NCBI GenBank assembly: GCA_031551255.1
Contig: JAVBNW010000049.1
Coordinates: forward strand, 1-15,819
DNA: 15,819 nt
From: JAVBNW01 sp031551255
GTDB taxonomy: Bacteria > Bacillota > Clostridia > Christensenellales > UBA1750
Direction of reading: 5' to 3'
The first letter of the stretch is position 1, and every line of letters begins with the position of its first letter. The notes below the pieces were generated by a model. It saw only the letters and a program-made list of their open reading frames with translations, did not search any database and had not been told where the DNA came from. Below are positions 1 to 6,346 of this stretch, piece after piece. A program made the position numbers and the translations under genes.

Positions 1-75
1 TTTAGTGTTGGGTTTAGCCGGGCGGTTCTGTGGTTGTCTTTGGTGGTTTATCAAATGCGTGGGTTAGCGCCTGTT

Positions 76-168
76 CGGGTCTCCGCCCGTACCCCCTCCG
101 GGGGATAAATCCCCCGGGCCCCCGGCAAAAATGCCCTTATATGGGCATGAAGGCAAGAGACCCTTGCC
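76..168. repeat. Stacked G+C-rich inverted repeats in gene-free stretch
   Basis: The first 384 bases hold no convincing gene. Several perfect inverted repeats follow one another here. CGGG/CCCG lie at 76-79 and 86-89. CCGGGGG at 98-104 pairs with CCCCCGG at 111-117 around ATAAAT. A second CCCCCGG at 119-125 could compete for the same left arm. ATGCCC at 131-136 pairs with GGGCAT at 143-148, and GGCAAG at 152-157 pairs with CTTGCC at 163-168. No T-run follows any stem, so these are not typical intrinsic terminators. The stretch ends 9 bp before the first mobile-like element. Its role is unknown; it may be a structured RNA, a repeat remnant or intergenic debris. Confidence 0.6.
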
Positions 169-176
169 GTGGCATT

Positions 177-338
177 TATAGTCAATCAACCCCAAAACTA
201 TGGCATCTGAGCGGTCTATTTTCCGTGCCGCAGTGTTGTCGTCCTTGACGGGCCACTCGGCCCGCCCGCGTCCTTCGCCTTGCGGCGCGGAAAATATCCT
301 CGCTCATCTCGCTCTCGTTTTGAGGTTGGTTGACTATA
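177..338. mobile_element. MITE-like foldable element, copy 1 (162 bp)
   Basis: The element begins TATAGTC (177-183) and ends GACTATA (332-338). Its outer 21 bases form terminal inverted repeats matching at about 19 of 21 positions: the left end reads TATAGTCAATCAACCCCAAA and the complement of the right end reads TATAGTCAACCAACCTCAAA. A second inverted pair (ATTTTCCGTGCCGCA against TGCGGCGCGGAAAAT) and a central CGGGCC-ACTC-GGCCCG allow the whole unit to fold as one long hairpin. It is too short to encode a transposase. Size, structure and outer TA dinucleotides resemble miniature inverted-repeat elements of IS630/Tc1 type that duplicate TA; that family assignment is inference. A diverged copy lies at 883-1047. 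Confidence 0.75.
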
Positions 339-384
339 TCGTCGGGTTCGCCGCTCTTAGGGCCATGAATTCGGAGGGGTTTCC

Positions 385-900
385 ATGGAAAGGCAAGCGT
401 ATATTTCCGATGGAACGGTCGCGCTGGTCGAGTATGTCGATGCGCGGGATGACGCAGGGTGCTACCGCTGCTGGCTGGATCCGGACACGCAAAGAGGATA
501 CAACCACAATGTGACCGAAACGTTCGAAGAATTTGCGCAAGGGTCGATTCAATCGCGTTTCGCGGCGACGATCGTAAGGCTTATGGACGGCGCGCACATC
601 GGCTATATGTTTCTATCTACCGATGAAAGTGCGCCGGATCTGGCGATCATGCTGGATAGGGCCTATCGGGGGCAAGGGTATGGTTCGGCAGCCTTTTCGC
701 TCGGCGCGCGTTATTGTTTTGAAGCGTTTCCTGTGCCCGCACTTTACGCGGGCTGCTACGAAGACAATGCCCCGAGCCTTGCCATGCTCAAAAAATGCGG
801 TTTTGTACCCCACCCTGAAGGCAACCAAGCCGAAAAGCACTTTCTGACCGGAGAAGACATCGTGCAGATGGACTTTGTGCTTTATAGTCACCGGCCCTGA
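385..900 (+). CDS. GNAT family N-acetyltransferase
   Basis: This 171-residue protein has the size and motifs of a Gcn5-related acetyltransferase, which moves an acetyl group from acetyl-CoA to an amine, often a ribosomal-protein N-terminus, an antibiotic or a small metabolite. The acetyl-CoA pyrophosphate loop is RGQGYG at residues 95-100. The motif-B segment EDNAPSLAMLKKCGF lies at 126-140, with Asn128 in the usual place. The substrate cannot be read from the sequence. The start is ATG 385, preceded by GGAGGGG with a 5-base spacer. The gene sits between two copies of a MITE-like element. The last five residues (YSHRP) and the TGA stop are encoded by the left terminal repeat of the second copy, so the C-terminus was probably altered by insertion. 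No clear promoter is seen between copy 1 and the start. Confidence 0.85.
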   Translation: MERQAYISDGTVALVEYVDARDDAGCYRCWLDPDTQRGYNHNVTETFEEFAQGSIQSRFAATIVRLMDGAHIGYMFLSTDESAPDLAIMLDRAYRGQGYGSAAFSLGARYCFEAFPVPALYAGCYEDNAPSLAMLKKCGFVPHPEGNQAEKHFLTGEDIVQMDFVLYSHRP

Positions 901-1047
901 AAATCCGAGCCTCTAAGCAGCTCTTTTTCCGCCCCGCGTTGTCTGCGTCGGTCGACGTGGCTGCCGGGCACGTCTTCCTCCGCCTTTGCGCGGAGGCGGA
1001 AAAATTGCTCGCTCATTTTGTTCGGATTTTCAGGGTCGGCGACTATA
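883..1047. mobile_element. MITE-like foldable element, copy 2 (165 bp)
   Basis: The termini are TATAGTC (883-889) and GACTATA (1041-1047). The outer 25 bases are inverted repeats matching at about 23 of 25 positions: left TATAGTCACCGGCCCTGAAA, complement of right TATAGTCGCCGACCCTGAAA. Inner arms TTTTTCCGCCCCGCG and CGCGGAGGCGGAAAAA pair with one bulge, and the centre has GACGTG/CACGTC. The overall order of blocks matches copy 1, including the right arm with CGGAAAA, CTCGCTCAT and the GACTATA end, but the two copies are clearly diverged. The left end overlaps the acetyltransferase 3' end. The right end lies 4 bp before the -35 box of the phosphatase promoter. It encodes no transposase. Confidence 0.78.
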
Positions 1048-1051
1048 GATA

Positions 1052-1080
1052 TTGTAAACACTGCGGTGGAGCGGTATAGT
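1052..1080 (+). promoter_or_regulatory. Candidate sigma-A promoter of histidine phosphatase gene
   Basis: TTGTAA at 1052-1057 and TATAGT at 1075-1080 are separated by 17 bp, a good match to the vegetative consensus. The phosphatase start codon is 54 bp past the -10 box. The -10 hexamer happens to begin the 7-mer TATAGTC also found at the ends of the neighbouring elements. Confidence 0.55.
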
Positions 1081-1133
1081 CTTAAACATGAAATAAAGCG
1101 ATTTTCTACATAGATAAGGAGTGGGAAGCAATT

Positions 1134-1703
1134 ATGACAAATATATACTTTGTACGCCATGCTCAGCCCGATGATGGCTGGAAAGATGATCGAACACGAC
1201 CTTTGACGCCAATGGGACTAAAAGACCGCTTAGAAGTTTCAGGTTTGCTGTCTGGTGTCGATATCGCTTTATTCATTTCAAGCCCCTATAAAAGGAGTAT
1301 TGATACGATCGCAGATTGCGCGAGCTTTTTTAATATGGAAATCAAAACTGATGAACGATTTAAAGAACGCAGGCAAGGTATAAGCAATCATGCAGAAGGT
1401 ATTTTGGAAAAGCGGTGGAGTAATTTTGATTTTTGTGAAGAAGGTGGTGAAAATCTGCGTAGTGTCCAACGACGCAATATTGAAGCGGTAAAGGAAATAC
1501 TTGATAAATGCAAGGATAAAAGAATCGTTGTTGGTACTCATGGAACCGCCTTGAGCACTATCATGAATTATTACGACTCATCTTTAGGATGCAACTGGTT
1601 CAAAAAAATATGGTTTTGTATGCCTTGCGTCATCAGGTTGGATTTTGACGGTCAACGCTTAATAGGCAGAGAAGAATTGCTAAGCATCGAAAGAGGTTAT
1701 TAA
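1134..1703 (+). CDS. Histidine phosphatase superfamily protein (phosphoglycerate mutase-like)
   Basis: This 189-residue protein belongs to the branch of the histidine phosphatase superfamily that includes SixA, CobC and phosphoglycerate mutase-like enzymes. These hydrolyse or transfer phosphate through a phospho-histidine. Arg8-His9 in the RHAQ motif is the catalytic pair. SSPYKRSIDT at 49-58 matches the SPxxRxxxT signature, Glu78 is the likely proton donor, and His136 in GTHGT is the second histidine. The substrate is unknown. AAGGAG at 1116-1121 lies 12 bases before ATG 1134, a rather long spacer. The gene is strikingly richer in A+T than everything downstream (many stretches near 40 percent G+C by eye), which suggests a separate origin. 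A decayed XRE regulator follows 37 bp later. Confidence 0.88.
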   Translation: MTNIYFVRHAQPDDGWKDDRTRPLTPMGLKDRLEVSGLLSGVDIALFISSPYKRSIDTIADCASFFNMEIKTDERFKERRQGISNHAEGILEKRWSNFDFCEEGGENLRSVQRRNIEAVKEILDKCKDKRIVVGTHGTALSTIMNYYDSSLGCNWFKKIWFCMPCVIRLDFDGQRLIGREELLSIERGY

Positions 1704-1740
1704 TTTAGATTGTCCAAAGTATAGAATTGGAGGTGGTGCC

Positions 1741-2116
1741 GTGGCAAAGATTAAGCTCACCCGTGGAGAGAGGCTTAAAGGTTTGCGCGTTGAAAAAGGT
1801 TTTACCCTTGCTGAGCGGGCCGGGGCCACAAAGATACCCCCGTCCACCTTGAACCGCTTAGCGAACAAGGACGATTGCCGTGCCGGGCATCCCGACATTA
1901 CAATTCTGGTGAAGCTTTACGGCGTGTCGGCGACTATCTTTTCGACCTGACCGAGGATAGAGAACTCCGAAACGTTGACTTTGACGTACTCCATACTTCC
2001 GACAATACGATTGCGATGCCGACAAGCTGAAAGCTCAATAACCGTCTGCAACGCGAGATGATGACCCACCTGGATTTTCCCGATTGGTCGAATTAGAGGT
2101 TTATAGTCACCCGTGA
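1741..2116 (+). pseudogene. Decayed XRE-type helix-turn-helix regulator
   Basis: A GTG start at 1741 follows GGAGGTGG. The first reading frame gives 69 residues resembling an XRE DNA-binding domain (KLTRGERLKGLRVEKGFTL, then ITILVKLYGVSA) and stops at TGA 1948-1950. Dropping back one base at 1932 restores the expected continuation DYLFDLTEDRELRNVDFDV, which suggests loss of one G. This second frame hits TGA at 2028-2030 but then continues KLNNRLQREMMTHLDFP. One more lost base near 2082 gives LVELEVYSHP and TGA 2114-2116. The joined product resembles full-length clostridial XRE regulators with a short C-terminal tail, as I remember them. The 69-residue N-terminal piece could still be made, but it lacks the end of the domain. 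A sequencing error could explain one lesion but hardly all three. Confidence 0.7.
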
Positions 2117-2141
2117 CGACCGCCCGAATGATCCATTGTAA

Positions 2142-2162
2142 AAAGCCCCCAGCGGGGGCTTT
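2142..2162 (-). terminator. Intrinsic terminator of the AraC-type gene
   Basis: AAAGCCCCC (2142-2150) and GGGGGCTTT (2154-2162) form a perfect 9-bp stem with a 3-base loop. Read on the minus strand it is followed by a T-run and lies 11 bases after the AraC-type stop codon. On the plus strand it could also stop transcripts from the decayed regulator. Confidence 0.88.
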
Positions 2163-2173
2163 CGGATATTTTG

Positions 2174-3070
2174 CTAGAGTTTTACGACGGGGCGGAGCAC
2201 CTCGTACCCGAACAATTCGGAGCGAAACCTCTGGTAATCCTGGCACACCCCTTCGTTCCACCGAAAGTTCTTTGTGGAGGGATCGAAGTTCCAAGCGAGA
2301 TCTTCCACCCGCTTCATCACCTCGCCGCAGTCCCGCAAAAAGTCAAACGGCGGGTGGAAGAACACCAGGTAGTGGCTTCCCGGAAAATCCTTGCGAGCAA
2401 AGCCTTCGGGGATATCGCCTTTGTAATCGGCGGGCACGCCGAGGCCATAAAAGTAGGCCCTTTTCCCGTCCTTGTAATACCATCCCGCGGTATGGCCACA
2501 TACCACCGGATCGGCGACGTTTTCCATGCTGTCGACTATGCCGCAGATCTTATCGCAGTCGTGGCGATCCCAGAAATCCATATAGCAGGTCGCGCTATCG
2601 TCCCAAATGCCGATGTAGCTGTGCGCCGGGATGTATTCCACCCGGACGTTGGGGCTGGTTAAGATACTTTCCATCTCTTGAACACCCTCCCTATTAGCGT
2701 CATCGGGAAAGAGAATGTTTTGTTTTATCGAAAAAACAACCGGCCTAGGCCTTTTGCGGTAGGCGGCGGGCGTTAGGCCGTAGGCCCTCACAAACGCCCT
2801 CGTCAGGGCCTCTTGCGAGGAGAAGCCGTATGTAACCGCGATATCCAGGATGCGCGCGCTTGTATCCCGAATTTCTATGGCCGCCCTGCACAGCCGCCTT
2901 CCGGCGGTATAACTGCGCAGCGTAACGCCGACTGTTTCGCGAAATCTGGTAGAGCAATAGGTCGGCGAATAGCCGATCTGCCGGGACATCCCAGTCAGCG
3001 TCGGTTCCTCGTCCAGATGTTCCTCGATCCAGTCGATCATGGCCTGCACGGTTTTATCCCACGGAACCAT
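2174..3070 (-). CDS. AraC-family regulator with GyrI-like effector-binding domain
   Basis: The predicted protein has 298 residues. Residues 1-108 form an AraC/XylS DNA-binding domain with two helix-turn-helix units (about 25-45 and 73-95; ILDIAVTYGFSSQEALTRAF is the typical second unit). Residues 140-298 look like the GyrI-like/AraC effector-binding fold, which binds small hydrophobic or cationic ligands in relatives such as Rob, BmrR and SbmC. It should act in the cytoplasm as a ligand-responsive transcription factor. The reading frame stays open further upstream to 3406, but that part overlaps the HAD gene and has an unnatural Trp/Arg/Cys-rich composition. ATG 3070 is chosen because AGGAAGGAG lies 7 bases before it; ATG 3076 is almost touching the same site. 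Target genes are not evident. Confidence 0.88.
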   Translation of the reverse strand: MVPWDKTVQAMIDWIEEHLDEEPTLTGMSRQIGYSPTYCSTRFRETVGVTLRSYTAGRRLCRAAIEIRDTSARILDIAVTYGFSSQEALTRAFVRAYGLTPAAYRKRPRPVVFSIKQNILFPDDANREGVQEMESILTSPNVRVEYIPAHSYIGIWDDSATCYMDFWDRHDCDKICGIVDSMENVADPVVCGHTAGWYYKDGKRAYFYGLGVPADYKGDIPEGFARKDFPGSHYLVFFHPPFDFLRDCGEVMKRVEDLAWNFDPSTKNFRWNEGVCQDYQRFRSELFGYEVLRPVVKL

Positions 3071-3109
3071 CCACATTCTCCTTCCTGGGCATAGCATAAC
3101 CCGGCACAG

Positions 3110-3137
3110 AGTATGTTTTCTTGATTTCAGTTGTGAA
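3110..3137 (-). promoter_or_regulatory. Possible promoter of the AraC-type gene
   Basis: On the minus strand TTCACA (complement of 3132-3137) and CATACT (complement of 3110-3115) are 16 bp apart, upstream of the start at 3070. The match is moderate, so cotranscription with the HAD gene is also possible. Confidence 0.3.
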
Positions 3138-3140
3138 AAG

Positions 3141-3154
3141 AGCGCTTCGGCGCT
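3141..3154 (-). terminator. Weak hairpin at the end of the HAD gene
   Basis: AGCGC (3141-3145) and GCGCT (3150-3154) flank a TTCG sequence. On the minus strand the hairpin overlaps the HAD stop codon and is followed by CTTTTC. The stem is only 5 bp, so termination is likely partial. Confidence 0.35.
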
Positions 3155-3731
3155 ATGAGAAAGAAATATGAAGGTCGTAAAGAATCCACCTTGCCGCATC
3201 GAGCAGCGTTTCGGCGACGTGCGCCGCCTGGGCGTCTTCCCATGTATGGCGGTATTCGCCAAGGCTTCCCCTGCCCACGCCGGTGAGCACCAGCACGCCC
3301 TTCGCGCCGATGTTTTTCGCCAGCAGCATGTCCGTCTTGCCCATGTCGCCCACAGCATACATCTTATCGGGGTCCATGGGCCATTCCCCCATTGCTGCAT
3401 CCACAAGCCCGGTCAGCGGCTTTTTGCACGCGCAGTTGTCGGATTTCCTATGCGGGCAGCAGTATACCGCATCAAACCGCGCGCCTTCCAACGAGAGAGA
3501 GGCCTTAATGCGGCGAAGTTCGCGGCCGTATTCCTCCATCGTCAGTTCGCCTTTGGAGATGTGCGATTGGTTCGTAGCTCCGATTGCCAACACGCCGTGG
3601 CGGTTCAGCAGCGCGACCGCCTGCGCCGAAAATGGATAGAGCGCAAGCGAGCGGATGTCGTCCGTCCCACCGCCGCCCAGCGTGCCTTGGAAGTCGATAA
3701 ACGCCACAGGTTGCACCGCGACCCCCCCCAT
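3153..3731 (-). CDS. HAD-IIIA family hydrolase with DxQ motif
   Basis: This 192-residue protein resembles HAD subfamily IIIA phosphatases of the GmhB type. Motif I is FIDFQGTLGG, with Asp13 as nucleophile, but the second acidic residue of the usual DxD is Gln15. Motif II is TNQSH at 53-57. A Cys-rich loop (CCPH at 91-94, CAC at 100-102) resembles the zinc site of GmhB. Lys103-Lys104-Pro105 precede motif IV GDMGKTD at 128-134. The substrate is unknown; sugar phosphates are typical for relatives. The start is uncertain: ATG 3731 is followed at once by eight consecutive G on the coding strand, with no ribosome site before it. TTG 3734 and GTG 3716 are alternatives, and for GTG 3716 the G-run could itself act as the ribosome site. 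Confidence 0.85.
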   Translation of the reverse strand: MGGVAVQPVAFIDFQGTLGGGGTDDIRSLALYPFSAQAVALLNRHGVLAIGATNQSHISKGELTMEEYGRELRRIKASLSLEGARFDAVYCCPHRKSDNCACKKPLTGLVDAAMGEWPMDPDKMYAVGDMGKTDMLLAKNIGAKGVLVLTGVGRGSLGEYRHTWEDAQAAHVAETLLDAARWILYDLHISFS

Positions 3732-3757
3732 CAACTTTGGTAATTTGACAAAAAGTT

Positions 3758-3782
3758 AAAGGGCGGTTTAATGCCGCCCTTT
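3758..3782 (-). terminator. Hairpin terminator after the Gfo/Idh gene
   Basis: AAAGGGCGG (3758-3766) and CCGCCCTTT (3774-3782) form a perfect 9-bp stem with a 7-base loop. It lies 26 bases after the oxidoreductase stop on the minus strand, where it is followed by AACTTTTTG. On the plus strand the T-run is continuous. It is only 26 bp upstream of the HAD start. Confidence 0.8.
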
Positions 3783-3808
3783 TTGCATTTCATTCAATCG
3801 CATATACG

Positions 3809-4858
3809 CTACGCAAGCAAAACGCTCTTACCCGTGCGCGCGGATTCAAAAGCCGCCTCCATAAGGCACAGCACCTTGCGAATCTGCTCGGGCTTTACGA
3901 TCAGCTCTTCTTTGCCCTCTATCGCCGCGCTGACGTTTGCGTAGTACTCCGTCCAGTCCGCGGTCACTTCGGGTAGGGGCAGGTATTCCTTCAGGCTGTC
4001 CGGACGCGGCGCGAACGTGCGCGTAGGCCCCGCGGAGGTCATGATGATGATCGGCTTATCCTCTTGCAGCGAGTCGATCCTGACGATCGAGCCCTCCTTG
4101 CAGTTGAAATCCTGGATAAACAGCGTCGCTCGGTCGCCCATGACGAGCCAGCGCGGCGATTCCTTCAGCACGTAGGTGCCGATTTCAACCTGTACGCGTC
4201 GGCCGTCTTTGAGATCCAGCAGCAGGAAGAAATAGTCGTCCACCTCGGGGTTGATCACGCTGTTTTGCACGCAGGTGACGGTTTTTACGCTGTCAAACCC
4301 GCACATGAAAAGGATTTGATCCAGGAAGTGTACGCCCCAGTCGTACAGCATGCCGCCTCCGTGCTCCTTAACGCCCCGCCAGCCGTGCATCACCCCGCCC
4401 GAGCCGTGCAAGCGGGATTGGATCGAGTATACGTTGCCCAGCTCTCCGGATTCGAGTACCGCTTTTGCGGTGAGAAAGTCTTTGTCCCAGCGGCGGTTCT
4501 GATGCACAGTAAAGAGCTTGCCCGCCTTTTTAGCGGCGGCGATCATGGTGTCGAGTTCTTTCACGGTCATCGCCACGGGCTTTTCGCTGATGACGTGCTT
4601 GCCGGCCTGCGAGGCGGCGACGGCCATGCGCGGATGCACGTCGTTGGGGGTGGCGACCAGCACCGTATTGATGCGCTCGTCGGCCAGAAAATCTTCAAGC
4701 TTGTCATAACCCGTCAGGCCCTCTTCGCGCGCGATGCCCACGCGCACCGGGTCGATGTCGTAGGCGGCGAGCACGTTTACGCCCTCCACGCGCGGCGCGT
4801 TCTTTCTGTGCCAGCCGGCCATGCCTCCGTAGCCGATGATTCCCAAATTGATCGCCAT
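3809..4858 (-). CDS. Gfo/Idh/MocA family NAD(P)-dependent oxidoreductase
   Basis: The 349 residues match the usual length of this family, whose members oxidise or reduce hydroxyl groups of sugars, inositols and sugar derivatives with NAD(P). An N-terminal Rossmann fold shows GIIGYGGMAG at 6-15. The family hallmark EKP is at 92-94, with Lys93 the expected catalytic residue. A C-terminal alpha/beta domain carries GGGMLYDWGVHFLDQ at 167-181, where Asp173 and His177 fit the substrate site. ATG 4858 has GGAGG 8 bases upstream. It lies 71 bp downstream of the binding-protein gene on the same strand and is probably cotranscribed with it, so its substrate is likely a sugar or sugar derivative taken up or processed by this cluster. 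The exact substrate cannot be stated. Confidence 0.92.
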   Translation of the reverse strand: MAINLGIIGYGGMAGWHRKNAPRVEGVNVLAAYDIDPVRVGIAREEGLTGYDKLEDFLADERINTVLVATPNDVHPRMAVAASQAGKHVISEKPVAMTVKELDTMIAAAKKAGKLFTVHQNRRWDKDFLTAKAVLESGELGNVYSIQSRLHGSGGVMHGWRGVKEHGGGMLYDWGVHFLDQILFMCGFDSVKTVTCVQNSVINPEVDDYFFLLLDLKDGRRVQVEIGTYVLKESPRWLVMGDRATLFIQDFNCKEGSIVRIDSLQEDKPIIIMTSAGPTRTFAPRPDSLKEYLPLPEVTADWTEYYANVSAAIEGKEELIVKPEQIRKVLCLMEAAFESARTGKSVLLA

Positions 4859-4929
4859 GCCGTGTTCCTCCGTCGTCTATATTTTTGCGGTGCGAAGCCG
4901 CAATGTCGATTGATGGTATTGCCCCCGTA

Positions 4930-6243
4930 TTACGGATTGATGCTGTCAAAGGCCTCTTGCGCAGTGATCGTTCCGGATGCGAGATCCTTGAGCGCAACGG
5001 CCAGCCGGGCATCCGCCGAGCTGTCCCAAAGGGGCTTGATCGCTCCCTGCATTAGCGCAAGCACTTGTTTCATACCCGGAATATCCGGCGCGAAAACGGT
5101 AGTTTTTGCCGCCGGGATGGAGTAGGTGGCCTCTGCCAGCGTGGAGGAACCCTCGCCCGCGCACAGCCAGGCTATGAATGCGAACGCGAGGTCTTGGTTG
5201 CCGCCTTGCGCATTGAGTGCGAAAGAAAAGCCGGCCTTGGCTACCGCCGCCGCGCCCGCACCGTCTCCGACACCCGGCAGCGGCGCTATACCCAGCGAAA
5301 CAGAGCTTTGGGCGATGTCCATAAGGCAGGAGGAATCCGCGGCAACGGCGATGAAGTGGCGCTTGCCGTCCATGCCGCCGCCGGATAGGCTATCCCAGAT
5401 GGTTGGGTAAAGCGGCAATTCCAAAGAGCCCGCGGATACGGAGCCGTTTTGGAACAGCGCTTCCAACGTTTCAAGGGCGCTGAGCACGGCCTCGTCGTCC
5501 CAAGAGGCTTCCCCTGCGTCGATGGCCGCAGCCATGCCGGGGGATTGCTGCTCGAGGACGCTGAGAAACATAGGCGTCAGAAGGGAGTAATCCAGCGTGC
5601 TCAGCGCCAGCGCGGCGATCGACAGGGAATCCGCGCCTTCACCCTCCGCGGCGGCGTGCAGTTCGCCGAATGTGGCTGGGGCGCTCGAAAGCCCGAGCGC
5701 CTTGAAGGCATCGACGTCGTACGCCATGAGCGGCAAAAGCGTCATCGTGGCGGGGAGGGCGTAGCATTCGCCTTCTGCGCCGATCGCCTGCCCGGCGGCG
5801 GGATAAAAGCCTTCTGCCCAATTCTCGCCCCACATCTTTGCGGCGAGCGGCGCAAGAGGCTCGAGCATGCTTAAAAACTGTTCGGCGCGGGCCCCCGGCT
5901 GCATCATGAGGATATCCGGCGCTTCTGCGGAGATAAGGGCGGCCTGCAAGCCGCTATAGTAGGCGTCTTCGTCGGGCTGCGCCGTCCAGGTGAGGGCGAC
6001 ATTCGGGTATTGCTTCGCCCATGCGGCCTCTACGGCGCTAAGCGCATTTTCATCGATGGCCCATGTGGCGATGCGCAGGCTGCCCTTGACCGGGTTGACG
6101 CCACCCGAAGGGGCGGGCGTCGCATCCACGCCGCCCGTCGGGGCGAGGCTGTCGGCGGGCTTTGTGGGCGAGGTTTCCGTTTTACACGCCCCCAGCAGCA
6201 GAAGGAGAGCCACAAGCGCGGCGGCGGTGAGCTTTTTCATCAT
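4930..6243 (-). CDS. Extracellular solute-binding lipoprotein (ABC sugar-binding, family 1 type)
   Basis: This is a 437-residue protein with a lipoprotein signal: MMKKL, a hydrophobic run, then the lipobox LLGAC with Cys20 as the lipidated residue. A Thr/Pro/Ala/Gly-rich linker (about 21-50) precedes the ligand-binding domain (about 54-437), which begins GSLRIATWAIDENALSAVEA and includes APDILMMQPGA, typical of sugar-binding proteins of ABC importers. It should be anchored on the outer face of the membrane. The start ATG 6243 or the adjacent ATG 6240 follows GGGGG by 11-14 bases. The frame is open upstream to 6357, but the signal peptide fixes the start. No permease or ATPase subunits lie in the window, so it is either an orphan, works with a transporter elsewhere, or acts as a sensor. 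The overall sequence is unusually Ala-rich. Confidence 0.9.
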   Translation of the reverse strand: MMKKLTAAALVALLLLLGACKTETSPTKPADSLAPTGGVDATPAPSGGVNPVKGSLRIATWAIDENALSAVEAAWAKQYPNVALTWTAQPDEDAYYSGLQAALISAEAPDILMMQPGARAEQFLSMLEPLAPLAAKMWGENWAEGFYPAAGQAIGAEGECYALPATMTLLPLMAYDVDAFKALGLSSAPATFGELHAAAEGEGADSLSIAALALSTLDYSLLTPMFLSVLEQQSPGMAAAIDAGEASWDDEAVLSALETLEALFQNGSVSAGSLELPLYPTIWDSLSGGGMDGKRHFIAVAADSSCLMDIAQSSVSLGIAPLPGVGDGAGAAAVAKAGFSFALNAQGGNQDLAFAFIAWLCAGEGSSTLAEATYSIPAAKTTVFAPDIPGMKQVLALMQGAIKPLWDSSADARLAVALKDLASGTITAQEAFDSINP

Positions 6244-6346
6244 GTAAGAGAGAACCCCCTTGTTGTGTAAAGTGCGATGCGCCGTGCGAACGCACGGGAA
6301 AAAGCAATACCACGGGCAAGGCGCCAAACATGCGCTACGAGGCTGC

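Noticed and set aside
131..148. CCTTATATGG within the inverted repeat as a CArG-type protein site
   Set aside because: That motif belongs to eukaryotic MADS-box proteins; in this bacterial sequence it is just the centre of the ATGCCC/GGGCAT repeat.
1925..1937. GTCGGCGACTAT as another element end
   Set aside because: It matches the copy 2 end by eye but is explained as normal XRE coding sequence (VSA-DY) with one lost G, and no partner terminus pairs with it in the correct orientation.
3071..3406. Upstream extension of the AraC-type reading frame by 112 residues
   Set aside because: It overlaps the HAD gene antisense-free in another frame, has an unnatural Trp/Arg/Cys-rich composition, and an excellent ribosome site points to ATG 3070.
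4880..4903. Hairpin TTGCGG/CCGCAA between the binding-protein and oxidoreductase genes, similar to the one at 13025-13042
   Set aside because: The T-run is on the wrong side for a minus-strand terminator, and the resemblance covers only a short simple stem in unrelated leaders, so chance is likely.
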